NCBI GenBank assembly: GCA_030280995.1
Contig: JASXTE010000008.1
Coordinates: 15,948,212-16,012,211, forward strand
Reading direction: 5' to 3'
From: Hemileia vastatrix
Lineage: Eukaryota; Basidiomycota; Pucciniomycetes; Pucciniales; Zaghouaniaceae
Length of the DNA: 64,000 nt
Shown here: piece by piece, positions 1 to 15,000 of the stretch
Layout: each line of letters starts with the position of its first letter
How positions within the stretch are numbered: position 1 is the stretch's first letter
Program-made: the position numbers and the translations under genes
Notes under the pieces: generated by a model
What the model saw: only the letters and a program-made list of their open reading frames with translations
Told to the model about the DNA's origin: nothing
The model's database searches: none

Positions 1-3000
1 ATTCATCATGAAAACCACATTGAAATAAAAGGCCATTTGTACTAGGATTATGCTTCTATTCTATTCACTTGTGTTCCAATGCAAATGATTTATTCAAAAA
101 ATATGATGACCTTTTCAATTTCTCAACAATCATCAAAGTATATGGTTTAAATATTTATATGATGCAGAAAAACAACTAAGCTGTTATGATGTACTTGAGT
201 CTCAATGAATTTTTTTTGGTTTGAATATATACTTCCATATTTCAATTATTCAATGTTCCCCTTGATGTAATTTTTCATATCTAATAGTAGAGTTTCCCAA
301 ATCCTCATTTTACAGGTTTATCAACTGAAATACTCTTCCTTCATATTAAATGTTTGGTCATTTCTTTGATTTATTCTGATTATCAACTCATGTTGCTTAT
401 TTAATGTGATTTTTTATTGAATATTCTCACCATGTGGTCTTCCAACATCTGGGTTGGCCTTTGTTGTGATGTTTGGGCCTGTTTGATGATGTCTAATGAG
501 CCATCTGTATATCAATTATTGATTTTTGTAGGATCCTGGACTGAATATCAAACTCTTGGGGATGTGGCTATCACCATTACATACTCCTGGCTTTTCTCTA
601 CATTTCATGTCTTGTTGAAATTTTTGGTATTCTGAGTTTTAAGGACTCTTTTTCTCATTTTTCATGCTTCACTATAACTGTTGATTTTTTGGTTTTTTCT
701 ATTTTATGAGCTAGGATGAAGGGTTAGGGTCAGCTACTTTGTACAACTTAGATAAAGATCATCTGGATCTATATTTTATGTTTTCATGATTTTTTAGCTT
801 ATTTTAATGACAATTTGATAATTGAATATTGATTTTTAATCTAAAATGCATCATTCATAACACATAATACCTAGCTATTGAACATTAATGATAAGTGAAT
901 ACATATGCTTCATGAAGTTTAATCATTGTTTTGTGCATCATGAATATTCACAATGTTTTAAATACCTTTTCAATGCAAAATGCATAAAGTGGCTAAATGC
1001 ATTATACTCATTTATTTTAAATCCATAATACTAACTCATTTTAAAAGGCATCATATATATTCATATGAATTTTAAAAAGAATATTGAATTTTATAGTAAA
1101 GTTCATAATTCATAATGCATAATACATTTTGAATATGAATGGTAAGTGCATACATATGCCTAATAGAGTGTGATAGTTTGTGTTATGTGCATAATTCATA
1201 GGTGATGAATGATTAATATGATGTGTATATACAAATGTTGGTTGTTATTGGTATCCACCCAAATAGTCAACCTGGTTAAAACACCATGACAAAGAAAGAA
1301 AAAACACAAGGTCAGGCGTTCAAGCCACAGAACAGAAGATATCAAACAGAACAACGCTGGTTTGTGTTCATTGGAGATGGTACAAGAAGGCCAGTGGTTT
1401 ACAAAACCACCTTGCACCGTAACACTCCAGAAGTTAAGAAGAGAAAAAAAGATAAATAAATATAAAAAGTTAATATAAGATTTAAAAAAAATAAATATAT
1501 ATAAATATAGAAAATAAAAAACTTAAAGTGGTTCCCACTGCACTCAAAAACAGGGGGGGCTTGTATGCAAATCTGAAGTGTCTACTGAATCAGAAAAAAT
1601 TCAGTAGATTCAAGGAGTTGCATACAAGTTCCCTCTGTTTTTTTAATACAGCTTTTGAAATTGAATTTCACAAACACAAAAAAGAAAAGAAAAACAAAAT
1701 TCATCATGAAAACCACATTGAAATAAAAGGCCATTTGTACTAGGATTATGCTTCTATTCTATTCACTTGTGTTCCAATGCAAATGCTTTATTCAAAAAAT
1801 ATGATGACCTTTTCAATTTCTCAACAATCATCAAAGTATATGGTTTAAATATTTATATGATGCAGAAAAATAACTAAGCTGTTATGATGTACTTGAGTCT
1901 CAATGAATTTTTTTTGTTTGAAGATATACTTCCATATTTCAATTATTCAATGTTCCCCTTGATGTAATTTTTCATATCTAATAGTAGAGTTTCCCAAATC
2001 CTCATTTTACAGGTTTATCAACTGAAATACTCTTCCTTCATATTAAATGTTTGGTCATTTCTTTGATTTATTCTGATTATCAACTCATGTTGCTTATTTA
2101 ATGTGATTTTTTATTGAATATTCTCACCATGTGGTCTTCCAACATCTGGGTTGGCCTTTGTTGTGATGTTTGGGCCTGTTTGATGATGTCTAATGAGCCA
2201 TCTGTATATCAATTATTGATTTTTGTAGGATCCTGGACTGAATATCAAACTCTTGGGGATGTGGCTATCACCATTACATACTCCTGGCTTTTCTCTACAT
2301 TTCATGTCTTGATGAAATTTTTGGTATTCTGAGTTTTAAGGACTCTTTTTCTCATTTTTCATGCTTCACTATAACTGTTGATTTTTTGGTTTTTTCTATT
2401 TTATGAGCTAGGATGAAGGGTTAGGGTCAGCTACTTTGTACAACTTAGATAAAGATCATCTGGATCTATATTTTATGTTTTCATGATTTTTTAGCTTATT
2501 TTAATGACAATTTGATAATTGAATATTGATTTTTAATCTAAAATGCATCATTCTAACACATAATACCTAGCTATTGAACATTAATGATAAGTGAATACAT
2601 ATGCTTCATGAAGTTTAATCATTGTTTTGTGCATCATGAATATTCACAATGTTTTAAATACCTTTTCAATGCAAAATGCATAAAGTGGCTAAATGCATTA
2701 TACTCATTTATTTTAAATGCATAATACTAACTCATTTTAAAAGGCATCATATATATTCATATGAATTTTAAAAAGAATATTGAATTTTATAGTAAAGTTC
2801 ATAATTCATAATGCATAATACATTTTGAATATGAATGGTAAGTGCATACATATGCCTAATAGAGTGTGATAGTTTGTGTTATGTGCATAATTCATAGGTG
2901 ATGAATGATTAATATGATGTGTATATACAAATGTTGGTTGTTATTGGTATCCACCCAAATAGTCAACCTGGTTAAAACACCATGACAAAGAAAGAAAAAA

Positions 3001-6000
3001 CACAAGGTCAGGCGTTCAAGCCACAGAACAGAAGATATCAAACAGAACAACGCTGGTTTGTGTTCATTGGAGATGGTACAAGAAGGCCAGTGGTTTACAA
3101 AACCACCTTGCACCGTAACACTCCAGAAGTTAAGAAGAGAAAAAAAGATAAATAAATATAAAAAGTTAATATAAGATTTAAAAAAAATAAATATATATAA
3201 ATATAGAAAATAAAAAACTTAAAGTGGTTCCCACTGCACTCAAAAACAGGGGGGGCTTTTATGCAAATCTGAAGTGTCTACTGAATCAGAAAAAATTCAG
3301 TAGATTCAAGGAGTTGCATACAAGTTCCCTCTGTTTTTTTAATACAGCTTTTGAAATTGAATTTCACAAACACAAAAAAGAAAAGAAAAACAAAATTCAT
3401 CATGAAAACCACATTGAAATAAAAGGCCATTTGTACTAGGATTATGCTTCTATTCTATTCACTTGTGTTCCAATGCAAATGCTTTATTCAAAAAATATGA
3501 TGACCTTTTCAATTTCTCAACAATCATCAAAGTATATGGTTTAAATATTTATATGATGCAGAAAAATAACTAAGCTGTTATGATGTACTTGAGTCTCAAT
3601 GAATTTTTTTAGTTTGAAGATATACTTCCATATTTCAATTATTCAATGTTCCCCTTGATGTAATTTTTCATATCTAATAGTAGAGTTTCCCAAATCCTCA
3701 TTTTACAGGTTTATCAACTGAAATACTCTTCCTTCATATTAAATGTTTGGTCATTTCTTTGATTTATTCTGATTATCAACTCATGTTGCTTATTTAATGT
3801 GATTTTTTATTGAATATTCTCACCATGTGGTCTTCCAACATCTGGGTTGGCCTTTGTTGTGATGTTTGGGCCTGTTTGATGATGTCTAATGAGCCATCTG
3901 TATATCAATTATTGATTTTTGTAGGATCCTGGACTGAATATCAAACTCTTGGGGATGTGGCTATCACCATTACATACTCCTGGCTTTTCTCTACATTTCA
4001 TGTCTTGATGAAATTTTTGGTATTCTGAGTTTTAAGGACTCTTTTTCTCATTTTTCATGCTTCACTATAACTGTTGATTTTTTGGTTTTTTCTATTTTAT
4101 GAGCTAGGATGAAGGGTTAGGGTCAGCTACTTTGTACAACTTAGATAAAGATCATCTGGATCTATATTTTATGTTTTCATGATTTTTTAGCTTATTTTAA
4201 TGACAATTTGATAATTGAATATTGATTTTTAATCTAAAATGCATCATTCATAACACATAATACCTAGCTATTGAACATTAATGATAAGTGAATACATATG
4301 CTTCATGAAGTTTAATCATTGTTTTGTGCATCATGAATATTCACAATGTTTTAAATACCTTTTCAATGCAAAATGCATAAAGTGGCTAAATGCATTATAC
4401 TCATTTATTTTAAATCCATAATACTAACTCATTTTAAAAGGCATCATATATATTCATATGAATTTTAAAAAGAATATTGAATTTTATAGTAAAGTTCATA
4501 ATTCATAATGCATAATACATTTTGAATATGAATGGTAAGTGCATACATATGCCTAATAGAGTGTGATAGTTTGTGTTATGTGCATAATTCATAGGTGATG
4601 AATGATTAATATGATGTGTATATACAAATGTTGGTTGTTATTGGTATCCACCCAAATAGTCAACCTGGTTAAAACACCATGACAAAGAAAGAAAAAACAC
4701 AAGGTCAGGCGTTCAAGCCACAGAACAGAAGATATCAAACAGAACAACGCTGGTTTGTGTTCATTGGAGATGGTACAAGAAGGCCAGTGGTTTACAAAAC
4801 CACCTTGCACCGTAACACTCCAGAAGTTAAGAAGAGAAAAAAAGATAAATAAATATAAAAAGTTAATATAAGATTTAAAAAAAATAAATATATATAAATA
4901 TAGAAAATAAAAAACTTAAAGTGGTTCCCACTGCACTCAAAAACAGGGGGGGCTTGTATGCAAATCTGAAGTGTCTACTGAATCAGAAAAAATTCAGTAG
5001 ATTCAAGGAGTTGCATACAAGTTCCCTCTGTTTTTTTAATACAGCTTTTGAAATTGAATTTCACAAACACAAAAAAGAAAAGAAAAACAAAATTCATCAT
5101 GAAAACCACATTGAAATAAAAGGCCATTTGTACTAGGATTATGCTTCTATTCTATTCACTTGTGTTCCAATGCAAATGCTTTATTCAAAAAATATGATGA
5201 CCTTTTCAATTTCTCAACAATCATCAAAGTATATGGTTTAAATATTTATATGATGCAGAAAAATAACTAAGCTGTTATGATGTACTTGAGTCTCAATGAA
5301 TTTTTTTTGTTTGAAGATATACTTCCATATTTCAATTATTCAATGTTCCCCTTGATGTAATTTTTCATATCTAATAGTAGAGTTTCCCAAATCCTCATTT
5401 TACAGGTTTATCAACTGAAATACTCTTCCTTCATATTAAATGTTTGGTCATTTCTTTGATTTATTCTGATTATCAACTCATGTTGCTTATTTAATGTGAT
5501 TTTTTATTGAATATTCTCACCATGTGGTCTTCCAACATCTGGGTTGGCCTTTGTTGTGATGTTTGGGCCTGTTTGATGATGTCTAATGAGCCATCTGTAT
5601 ATCAATTATTGATTTTTGTAGGATCCTGGACTGAATATCAAACTCTTGGGGATGTGGCTATCACCATTACATACTCCTGGCTTTTCTCTACATTTCATGT
5701 CTTGATGAAATTTTTGGTATTCTGAGTTTTAAGGACTCTTTTTCTCATTTTTCATGCTTCACTATAACTGTTGATTTTTTGGTTTTTTCTATTTTATGAG
5801 CTAGGATGAAGGGTTAGGGTCAGCTACTTTGTACAACTTAGATAAAGATCATCTGGATCTATATTTTATGTTTTCATGATTTTTTAGCTTATTTTAATGA
5901 CAATTTGATAATTGAATATTGATTTTTAATCTAAAATGCATCATTCTAACACATAATACCTAGCTATTGAACATTAATGATAAGTGAATACATATGCTTC

Positions 6001-9000
6001 ATGAAGTTTAATCATTGTTTTGTGCATCATGAATATTCACAATGTTTTAAATACCTTTTCAATGCAAAATGCATAAAGTGGCTAAATGCATTATACTCAT
6101 TTATTTTAAATCCATAATACTAACTCATTTTAAATGGCATCATATATATTCATATGAATTTTAAAAAGAATATTGAATTTTATAGTAAAGTTCATAATTC
6201 ATAATGCATAATACATTTTGAATATGAATGGTAAGTGCATACATATGCCTAATAGAGTGTGATAGTTTGTGTTATGTGCATAATTCATAGGTGATGAATG
6301 ATTAATATGATGTGTATATACAAATGTTGGTTGTTATTGGTATCCACCCAAATAGTCAACCTGGTTAAAACACCATGACAAAGAAAGAAAAAACACAAGG
6401 TCAGGCGTTCAAGCCACAGAACAGAAGATATCAAACAGAACAACGCTGGTTTGTGTTCATTGGAGATGGTACAAGAAGGCCAGTGGTTTACAAAACCACC
6501 TTGCACCGTAACACTCCAGAAGTTAAGAAGAGAAAAAAAGATAAATAAATATAAAAAGTTAATATAAGATTTAAAAAAAATAAATATATATAAAAATAGA
6601 AAATAAAAAACTTAAAGTGGTTCCCACTGCACTCAAAAACAGGGGGGGCTTGTATGCAAATCTGAAGTGTCTACTGAATCAGAAAAAATTCAGTAGATTC
6701 AAGGAGTTGCATACAAGTTCCCTCTGTTTTTTTAATACAGCTTTTGAAATTGAATTTCACAAACACAAAAAAGAAAAGAAAAACAAAATTCATCATGAAA
6801 ACCACATTGAAATAAAAGGCCATTTGTACTAGGATTATGCTTCTATTCTATTCACTTGTGTTCCAATGCAAATGCTTTATTCAAAAAATATGATGACCTT
6901 TTCAATTTCTCAACAATCATCAAAGTATATGGTTTAAATATTTATATGATGCAGAAAAACAACTAAGCTGTTATGATGTACTTGAGTCTCAATGAATTTT
7001 TTTTGGTTTGAATATATACTTCCATATTTCAATTATTCAATGTTCCCCTTGATGTAATTTTTCATATCTAATAGTAGAGTTTCCCAAATCCTCATTTTAC
7101 AGGTTTATCAACTGAAATACTCTTCCTTCATATTAAATGTTTGGTCATTTCTTTGATTTATTCTGATTATCAACTCATGTTGCTTATTTAATTTGATTTT
7201 TTATTGAATATTCTCACCATGTGGTCTTCCAACATCTGGGTTGGCCTTTGTTGTGATGTTTGGGCCTGTTTGATGATGTCTAATGAGCCATCTGTATATC
7301 AATTATTGATTTTTGTAGGATCCTGGACTGAATATCAAACTCTTGGGGATGTGGCTATCACCATTACATACTCCTGGCTTTTCTCTACATTTCATGTCTT
7401 GATGAAATTTTTGGTATTCTGAGTTTTAAGGACTCTTTTTCTCATTTTTCATGCTTCACTATAACTGTTGATTTTTTGGTTTTTTCTATTTTATGAGCTA
7501 GGATGAAGGGTTAGGGTCAGCTACTTTGTACAACTTAGATAAAGATCATCTGGATCTATATTTTATGTTTTCATGATTTTTTAGCTTATTTTAATGACAA
7601 TTTGATAATTGAATATTGATTTTTAATCTAAAATGCATCATTCTAACACATAATACCTAGCTATTGAACATTAATGATAAGTGAATACATATGCTTCATG
7701 AAGTTTAATCATTGTTTTGTGCATCATGAATATTCACAATGTTTTAAATACCTTTTCAATGCAAAATGCATAAAGTGGCTAAATGCATTATACTCATTTA
7801 TTTTAAATCCATAATACTAACTCATTTTAAATGGCATCATATATATTCATATGAATTTTAAAAAGAATATTGAATTTTATAGTAAAGTTCATAATTCATA
7901 ATGCATAATACATTTTGAATATGAATGGTAAGTGCATACATATGCCTAATAGAGTGTGATAGTTTGTGTTATGTGCATAATTCATAGGTGATGAATGATT
8001 AATATGATGTGTATATACAAATGTTGGTTGTTATTGGTATCCACCCAAATAGTCAACCTGGTTAAAACACCATGACAAAGAAAGAAAAAACACAAGGTCA
8101 GGCGTTCAAGCCACAGAACAGAAGATATCAAACAGAACAACGCTGGTTTGTGTTCATTGGAGATGGTACAAGAAGGCCAGTGGTTTACAAAACCACCTTG
8201 CACCGTAACACTCCAGAAGTTAAGAAGAGAAAAAAAGATAAATAAATATAAAAAGTTAATATAAGATTTAAAAAAAATAAATATATATAAATATAGAAAA
8301 TAAAAAACTTAAAGTGGTTCCCACTGCACTCAAAAACAGGGGGGGCTTGTATGCAAATCTGAAGTGTCTACTGAATCAGAAAAAATTCAGTAGATTCAAG
8401 GAGTTGCATACAAGTTCCCTCTGTTTTTTTAATACAGCTTTTGAAATTGAATTTCACAAACACAAAAAAGAAAAGAAAAACAAAATTCATCATGAAAACC
8501 ACATTGAAATAAAAGGCCATTTGTACTAGGATTATGCTTCTATTCTATTCACTTGTGTTCCAATGCAAATGCTTTATTCAAAAAATATGATGACCTTTTC
8601 AATTTCTCAACAATCATCAAAGTATATGGTTTAAATATTTATATGATGCAGAAAAACAACTAAGCTGTTATGATGTACTTGAGTCTCAATGAATTTTTTT
8701 TGGTTTGAAGATATACTTCCATATTTCAATTATTCAATGTTCCCCTTGATGTAATTTTTCATATCTAATAGTAGAGTTTCCCAAATCCTCATTTTACAGG
8801 TTTATCAACTGAAATACTCTTCCTTCATATTAAATGTTTGGTCATTTCTTTGATTTATTCTGATTATCAACTCATGTTGCTTATTTAATGTGATTTTTTA
8901 TTGAATATTCTCACCATGTGGTCTTCCAACATCTGGGTTGGCCTTTGTTGTGATGTTTGGGCCTGTTTGATGATGTCTAATGAGCCATCTGTATATCAAT

Positions 9001-12000
9001 TATTGATTTTTGTAGGATCCTGGACTGAATATCAAACTCTTGGGGATGTGGCTATCACCATTACATACTCCTGGCTTTTCTCTACATTTCATGTCTTGAT
9101 GAAATTTTTGGTATTCTGAGTTTTAAGGACTCTTTTTCTCATTCTTCATGCTTCACTATAACTGTTGATTTTTTGGTTTTTTCTATTTTATGAGCTAGGA
9201 TGAAGGGTTAGGGTCAGCTACTTTGTACAACTTAGATAAAGATCATCTGGATCTATATTTTATGTTTTCATGATTTTTTAGCTTATTTTAATGACAATTT
9301 GATAATTGAATATTGATTTTTAATCTAAAATGCATCATTCATAACACATAATACCTAGCTATTGAACATTAATGATAAGTGAATACATATGCTTCATGAA
9401 GTTTAATCATTGTTTTGTGCATCATGAATATTCACAATGTTTTAAATACCTTTTCAATGCAAAATGCATAAAGTGGCTAAATGCATTATACTCATTTATT
9501 TTAAATCCATAATACTAACTCATTTTAAAAGGCATCATATATATTCATATGAATTTTAAAAAGAATATTGAATTTTATAGTAAAGTTCATAATTCATAAT
9601 GCATAATACATTTTGAATATGAATGGTAAGTGCATACATATGCCTAATAGAGTGTGATAGTTTGTGTTATGTGCATAATTCATAGGTGATGAATGATTAA
9701 TATGATGTGTATATACAAATGTTGGTTGTTATTGGTATCCACCCAAATAGTCAACCTGGTTAAAACACCATGACAAAGAAAGAAAAAACACAAGGTCAGG
9801 CGTTCAAGCCACAGAACAGAAGATATCAAACAGAACAACGCTGGTTTGTGTTCATTGGAGATGGTACAAGAAGGCCAGTGGTTTACAAAACCACCTTGCA
9901 CCGTAACACTCCAGAAGTTAAGAAGAGAAAAAAAGATAAATAAATATAAAAAGTTAATATAAGATTTAAAAAAAATAAATATATATAAATATAGAAAATA
10001 AAAAACTTAAAGTGGTTCCCACTGCACTCAAAAACAGGGGGGGCTTGTATGCAAATCTGAAGTGTCTACTGAATCAGAAAAAATTCAGTAGATTCAAGGA
10101 GTTGCATACAAGTTCCCTCTGTTTTTTTAATACAGCTTTTGAAATTGAATTTCACAAACACAAAAAAGAAAAGAAAAACAAAATTCATCATGAAAACCAC
10201 ATTGAAATAAAAGGCCATTTGTACTAGGATTATGCTTCTATTCTATTCACTTGTGTTCCAATGCAAATGATTTATTCAAAAAATATGATGACCTTTTCAA
10301 TTTCTCAACAATCATCAAAGTATATGGTTTAAATATTTATATGATGCAGAAAAACAACTAAGCTGTTATGATGTACTTGAGTCTCAATGAATTTTTTTTG
10401 GTTTGAATATATACTTCCATATTTCAATTATTCAATGTTCCCCTTGATGTAATTTTTCATATCTAATAGTAGAGTTTCCCAAATCCTCATTTTACAGGTT
10501 TATCAACTGAAATACTCTTCCTTCATATTAAATGTTTGGTCATTTCTTTGATTTATTCTGATTATCAACTCATGTTGCTTATTTAATGTGATTTTTTATT
10601 GAATATTCTCACCATGTGGTCTTCCAACATCTGGGTTGGCCTTTGTTGTGATGTTTGGGCCTGTTTGATGATGTCTAATGAGCCATCTGTATATCAATTA
10701 TTGATTTTTGTAGGATCCTGGACTGAATATCAAACTCTTGGGGATGTGGCTATCACCATTACATACTCCTGGCTTTTCTCTACATTTCATGTCTTGTTGA
10801 AATTTTTGGTATTCTGAGTTTTAAGGACTCTTTTTCTCATTTTTCATGCTTCACTATAACTGTTGATTTTTTGGTTTTTTCTATTTTATGAGCTAGGATG
10901 AAGGGTTAGGGTCAGCTACTTTGTACAACTTAGATAAAGATCATCTGGATCTATATTTTATGTTTTCATGATTTTTTAGCTTATTTTAATGACAATTTGA
11001 TAATTGAATATTGATTTTTAATCTAAAATGCATCATTCATAACACATAATACCTAGCTATTGAACATTAATGATAAGTGAATACATATGCTTCATGAAGT
11101 TTAATCATTGTTTTGTGCATCATGAATATTCACAATGTTTTAAATACCTTTTCAATGCAAAATGCATAAAGTGGCTAAATGCATTATACTCATTTATTTT
11201 AAATCCATAATACTAACTCATTTTAAAAGGCATCATATATATTCATATGAATTTTAAAAAGAATATTGAATTTTATAGTAAAGTTCATAATTCATAATGC
11301 ATAATACATTTTGAATATGAATGGTAAGTGCATACATATGCCTAATAGAGTGTGATAGTTTGTGTTATGTGCATAATTCATAGGTGATGAATGATTAATA
11401 TGATGTGTATATACAAATGTTGGTTGTTATTGGTATCCACCCAAATAGTCAACCTGGTTAAAACACCATGACAAAGAAAGAAAAAACACAAGGTCAGGCG
11501 TTCAAGCCACAGAACAGAAGATATCAAACAGAACAACGCTGGTTTGTGTTCATTGGAGATGGTACAAGAAGGCCAGTGGTTTACAAAACCACCTTGCACC
11601 GTAACACTCCAGAAGTTAAGAAGAGAAAAAAAGATAAATAAATATAAAAAGTTAATATAAGATTTAAAAAAAATAAATATATATAAATATAGAAAATAAA
11701 AAACTTAAAGTGGTTCCCACTGCACTCAAAAACAGGGGGGGCTTGTATGCAAATCTGAAGTGTCTACTGAATCAGAAAAAATTCAGTAGATTCAAGGAGT
11801 TGCATACAAGTTCCCTCTGTTTTTTTAATACAGCTTTTGAAATTGAATTTCACAAACACAAAAAAGAAAAGAAAAACAAAATTCATCATGAAAACCACAT
11901 TGAAATAAAAGGCCATTTGTACTAGGATTATGCTTCTATTCTATTCACTTGTGTTCCAATGCAAATGATTTATTCAAAAAATATGATGACCTTTTCAATT

Positions 12001-15000
12001 TCTCAACAATCATCAAAGTATATGGTTTAAATATTTATATGATGCAGAAAAACAACTAAGCTGTTATGATGTACTTGAGTCTCAATGAATTTTTTTTGGT
12101 TTGAATATATACTTCCATATTTCAATTATTCAATGTTCCCCTTGATGTAATTTTTCATATCTAATAGTAGAGTTTCCCAAATCCTCATTTTACAGGTTTA
12201 TCAACTGAAATACTCTTCCTTCATATTAAATGTTTGGTCATTTCTTTGATTTATTCTGATTATCAACTCATGTTGCTTATTTAATGTGATTTTTTATTGA
12301 ATATTCTCACCATGTGGTCTTCCAACATCTGGGTTGGCCTTTGTTGTGATGTTTGGGCCTGTTTGATGATGTCTAATGAGCCATCTGTATATCAATTATT
12401 GATTTTTGTAGGATCCTGGACTGAATATCAAACTCTTGGGGATGTGGCTATCACCATTACATACTCCTGGCTTTTCTCTACATTTCATGTCTTGATGAAA
12501 TTTTTGGTATTCTGAGTTTTAAGGACTCTTTTTCTCATTTTTCATGCTTCACTATAACTGTTGATTTTTTGGTTTTTTCTATTTTATGAGCTAGGATGAA
12601 GGGTTAGGGTCAGCTACTTTGTACAACTTAGATAAAGATCATCTGGATCTATATTTTATGTTTTCATGATTTTTTAGCTTATTTTAATGACAATTTGATA
12701 ATTGAATATTGATTTTTAATCTAAAATGCATCATTCATAACACATAATACCTAGCTATTGAACATTAATGATAAGTGAATACATATGCTTCATGAAGTTT
12801 AATCATTGTTTTGTGCATCATGAATATTCACAATGTTTTAAATACCTTTTCAATGCAAAATGCATAAAGTGGCTAAATGCATTATACTCATTTATTTTAA
12901 ATCCATAATACTAACTCATTTTAAAAGGCATCATATATATTCATATGAATTTTAAAAAGAATATTGAATTTTATAGTAAAGTTCATAATTCATAATGCAT
13001 AATACATTTTGAATATGAATGGTAAGTGCATACATATGCCTAATAGAGTGTGATAGTTTGTGTTATGTGCATAATTCATAGGTGATGAATGATTAATATG
13101 ATGTGTATATACAAATGTTGGTTGTTATTGGTATCCACCCAAATAGTCAACCTGGTTAAAACACCATGACAAAGAAAGAAAAAACACAAGGTCAGGCATT
13201 CAAGCCACAGAACAGAAGATATCAAACAGAACAACGCTGGTTTGTGTTCATTGGAGATGGTACAAGAAGGCCAGTGGTTTACAAAACCACCTTGCACCGT
13301 AACACTCCAGAAGTTAAGAAGAGAAAAAAAGATAAATAAATATAAAAAGTTAATATAAGATTTAAAAAAAATAAATATATATAAATATAGAAAATAAAAA
13401 ACTTAAAGTGGTTCCCACTGCACTCAAAAACAGGGGGGGCTTGTATGCAAATCTGAAGTGTCTACTGAATCAGAAAAAATTCAGTAGATTCAAGGAGTTG
13501 CATACAAGTTCCCTCTGTTTTTTTAATACAGCTTTTGAAATTGAATTTCACAAACACAAAAAAGAAAAGAAAAACAAAATTCATCATGAAAACCACATTG
13601 AAATAAAAGGCCATTTGTACTAGGATTATGCTTCTATTCTATTCACTTGTGTTCCAATGCAAATGATTTATTCAAAAAATATGATGACCTTTTCAATTTC
13701 TCAACAATCATCAAAGTATATGGTTTAAATATTTATATGATGCAGAAAAACAACTAAGCTGTTATGATGTACTTGAGTCTCAATGAATTTTTTTTGGTTT
13801 GAATATATACTTCCATATTTCAATTATTCAATGTTCCCCTTGATGTAATTTTTCATATCTAATAGTAGAGTTTCCCAAATCCTCATTTTACAGGTTTATC
13901 AACTGAAATACTCTTCCTTCATATTAAATGTTTGGTCATTTCTTTGATTTATTCTGATTATCAACTCATGTTGCTTATTTAATGTGATTTTTTATTGAAT
14001 ATTCTCACCATGTGGTCTTCCAACATCTGGGTTGGCCTTTGTTGTGATGTTTGGGCCTGTTTGATGATGTCTAATGAGCCATCTGTATATCAATTATTGA
14101 TTTTTGTAGGATCCTGGACTGAATATCAAACTCTTGGGGATGTGGCTATCACCATTACATACTCCTGGCTTTTCTCTACATTTCATGTCTTGATGAAATT
14201 TTTGGTATTCTGAGTTTTAAGGACTCTTTTTCTCATTTTTCATGCTTCACTATAACTGTTGATTTTTTGGTTTTTTCTATTTTATGAGCTAGGATGAAGG
14301 GTTAGGGTCAGCTACTTTGTACAACTTAGATAAAGATCATCTGGATCTATATTTTATGTTTTCATGATTTTTTAGCTTATTTTAATGACAATTTGATAAT
14401 TGAATATTGATTTTTAATCTAAAATGCATCATTCATAACACATAATACCTAGCTATTGAACATTAATGATAAGTGAATACATATGCTTCATGAAGTTTAA
14501 TCATTGTTTTGTGCATCATGAATATTCACAATGTTTTAAATACCTTTTCAATGCAAAATGCATAAAGTGGCTAAATGCATTATACTCATTTATTTTAAAT
14601 CCATAATACTAACTCATTTTAAAAGGCATCATATATATTCATATGAATTTTAAAAAGAATATTGAATTTTATAGTAAAGTTCATAATTCATAATGCATAA
14701 TACATTTTGAATATGAATGGTAAGTGCATACATATGCCTAATAGAGTGTGATAGTTTGTGTTATGTGCATAATTCATAGGTGATGAATGATTAATATGAT
14801 GTGTATATACAAATGTTGGTTGTTATTGGTATCCACCCAAATAGTCAACCTGGTTAAAACACCATGACAAAGAAAGAAAAAACACAAGGTCAGGCATTCA
14901 AGCCACAGAACAGAAGATATCAAACAGAACAACGCTGGTTTGTGTTCATTGGAGATGGTACAAGAAGGCCAGTGGTTTACAAAACCACCTTGCACCGTAA

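Noticed and set aside
475..555. C/D-box snoRNA-like pattern (TGATGATG ... CTGA) in the monomer
   Set aside because: Boxes are ~75 bases apart but no terminal stem or convincing C'/D' pair is present; such words are frequent in this composition.
417..635. Repeated 72-codon frame in each satellite monomer, and its 71- and 73-codon companions
   Set aside because: Frames start at TTG or GTG, persist only because monomers are nearly identical, and carry stops or altered ends in diverged copies (for example TAG in copy 16). No protein-like conservation beyond DNA identity.
719..732. GGGTTAGGGT resembling telomeric repeats
   Set aside because: Only one and a half units per monomer and no TTAGGG array, so not telomeric DNA; a subtelomeric location remains open.
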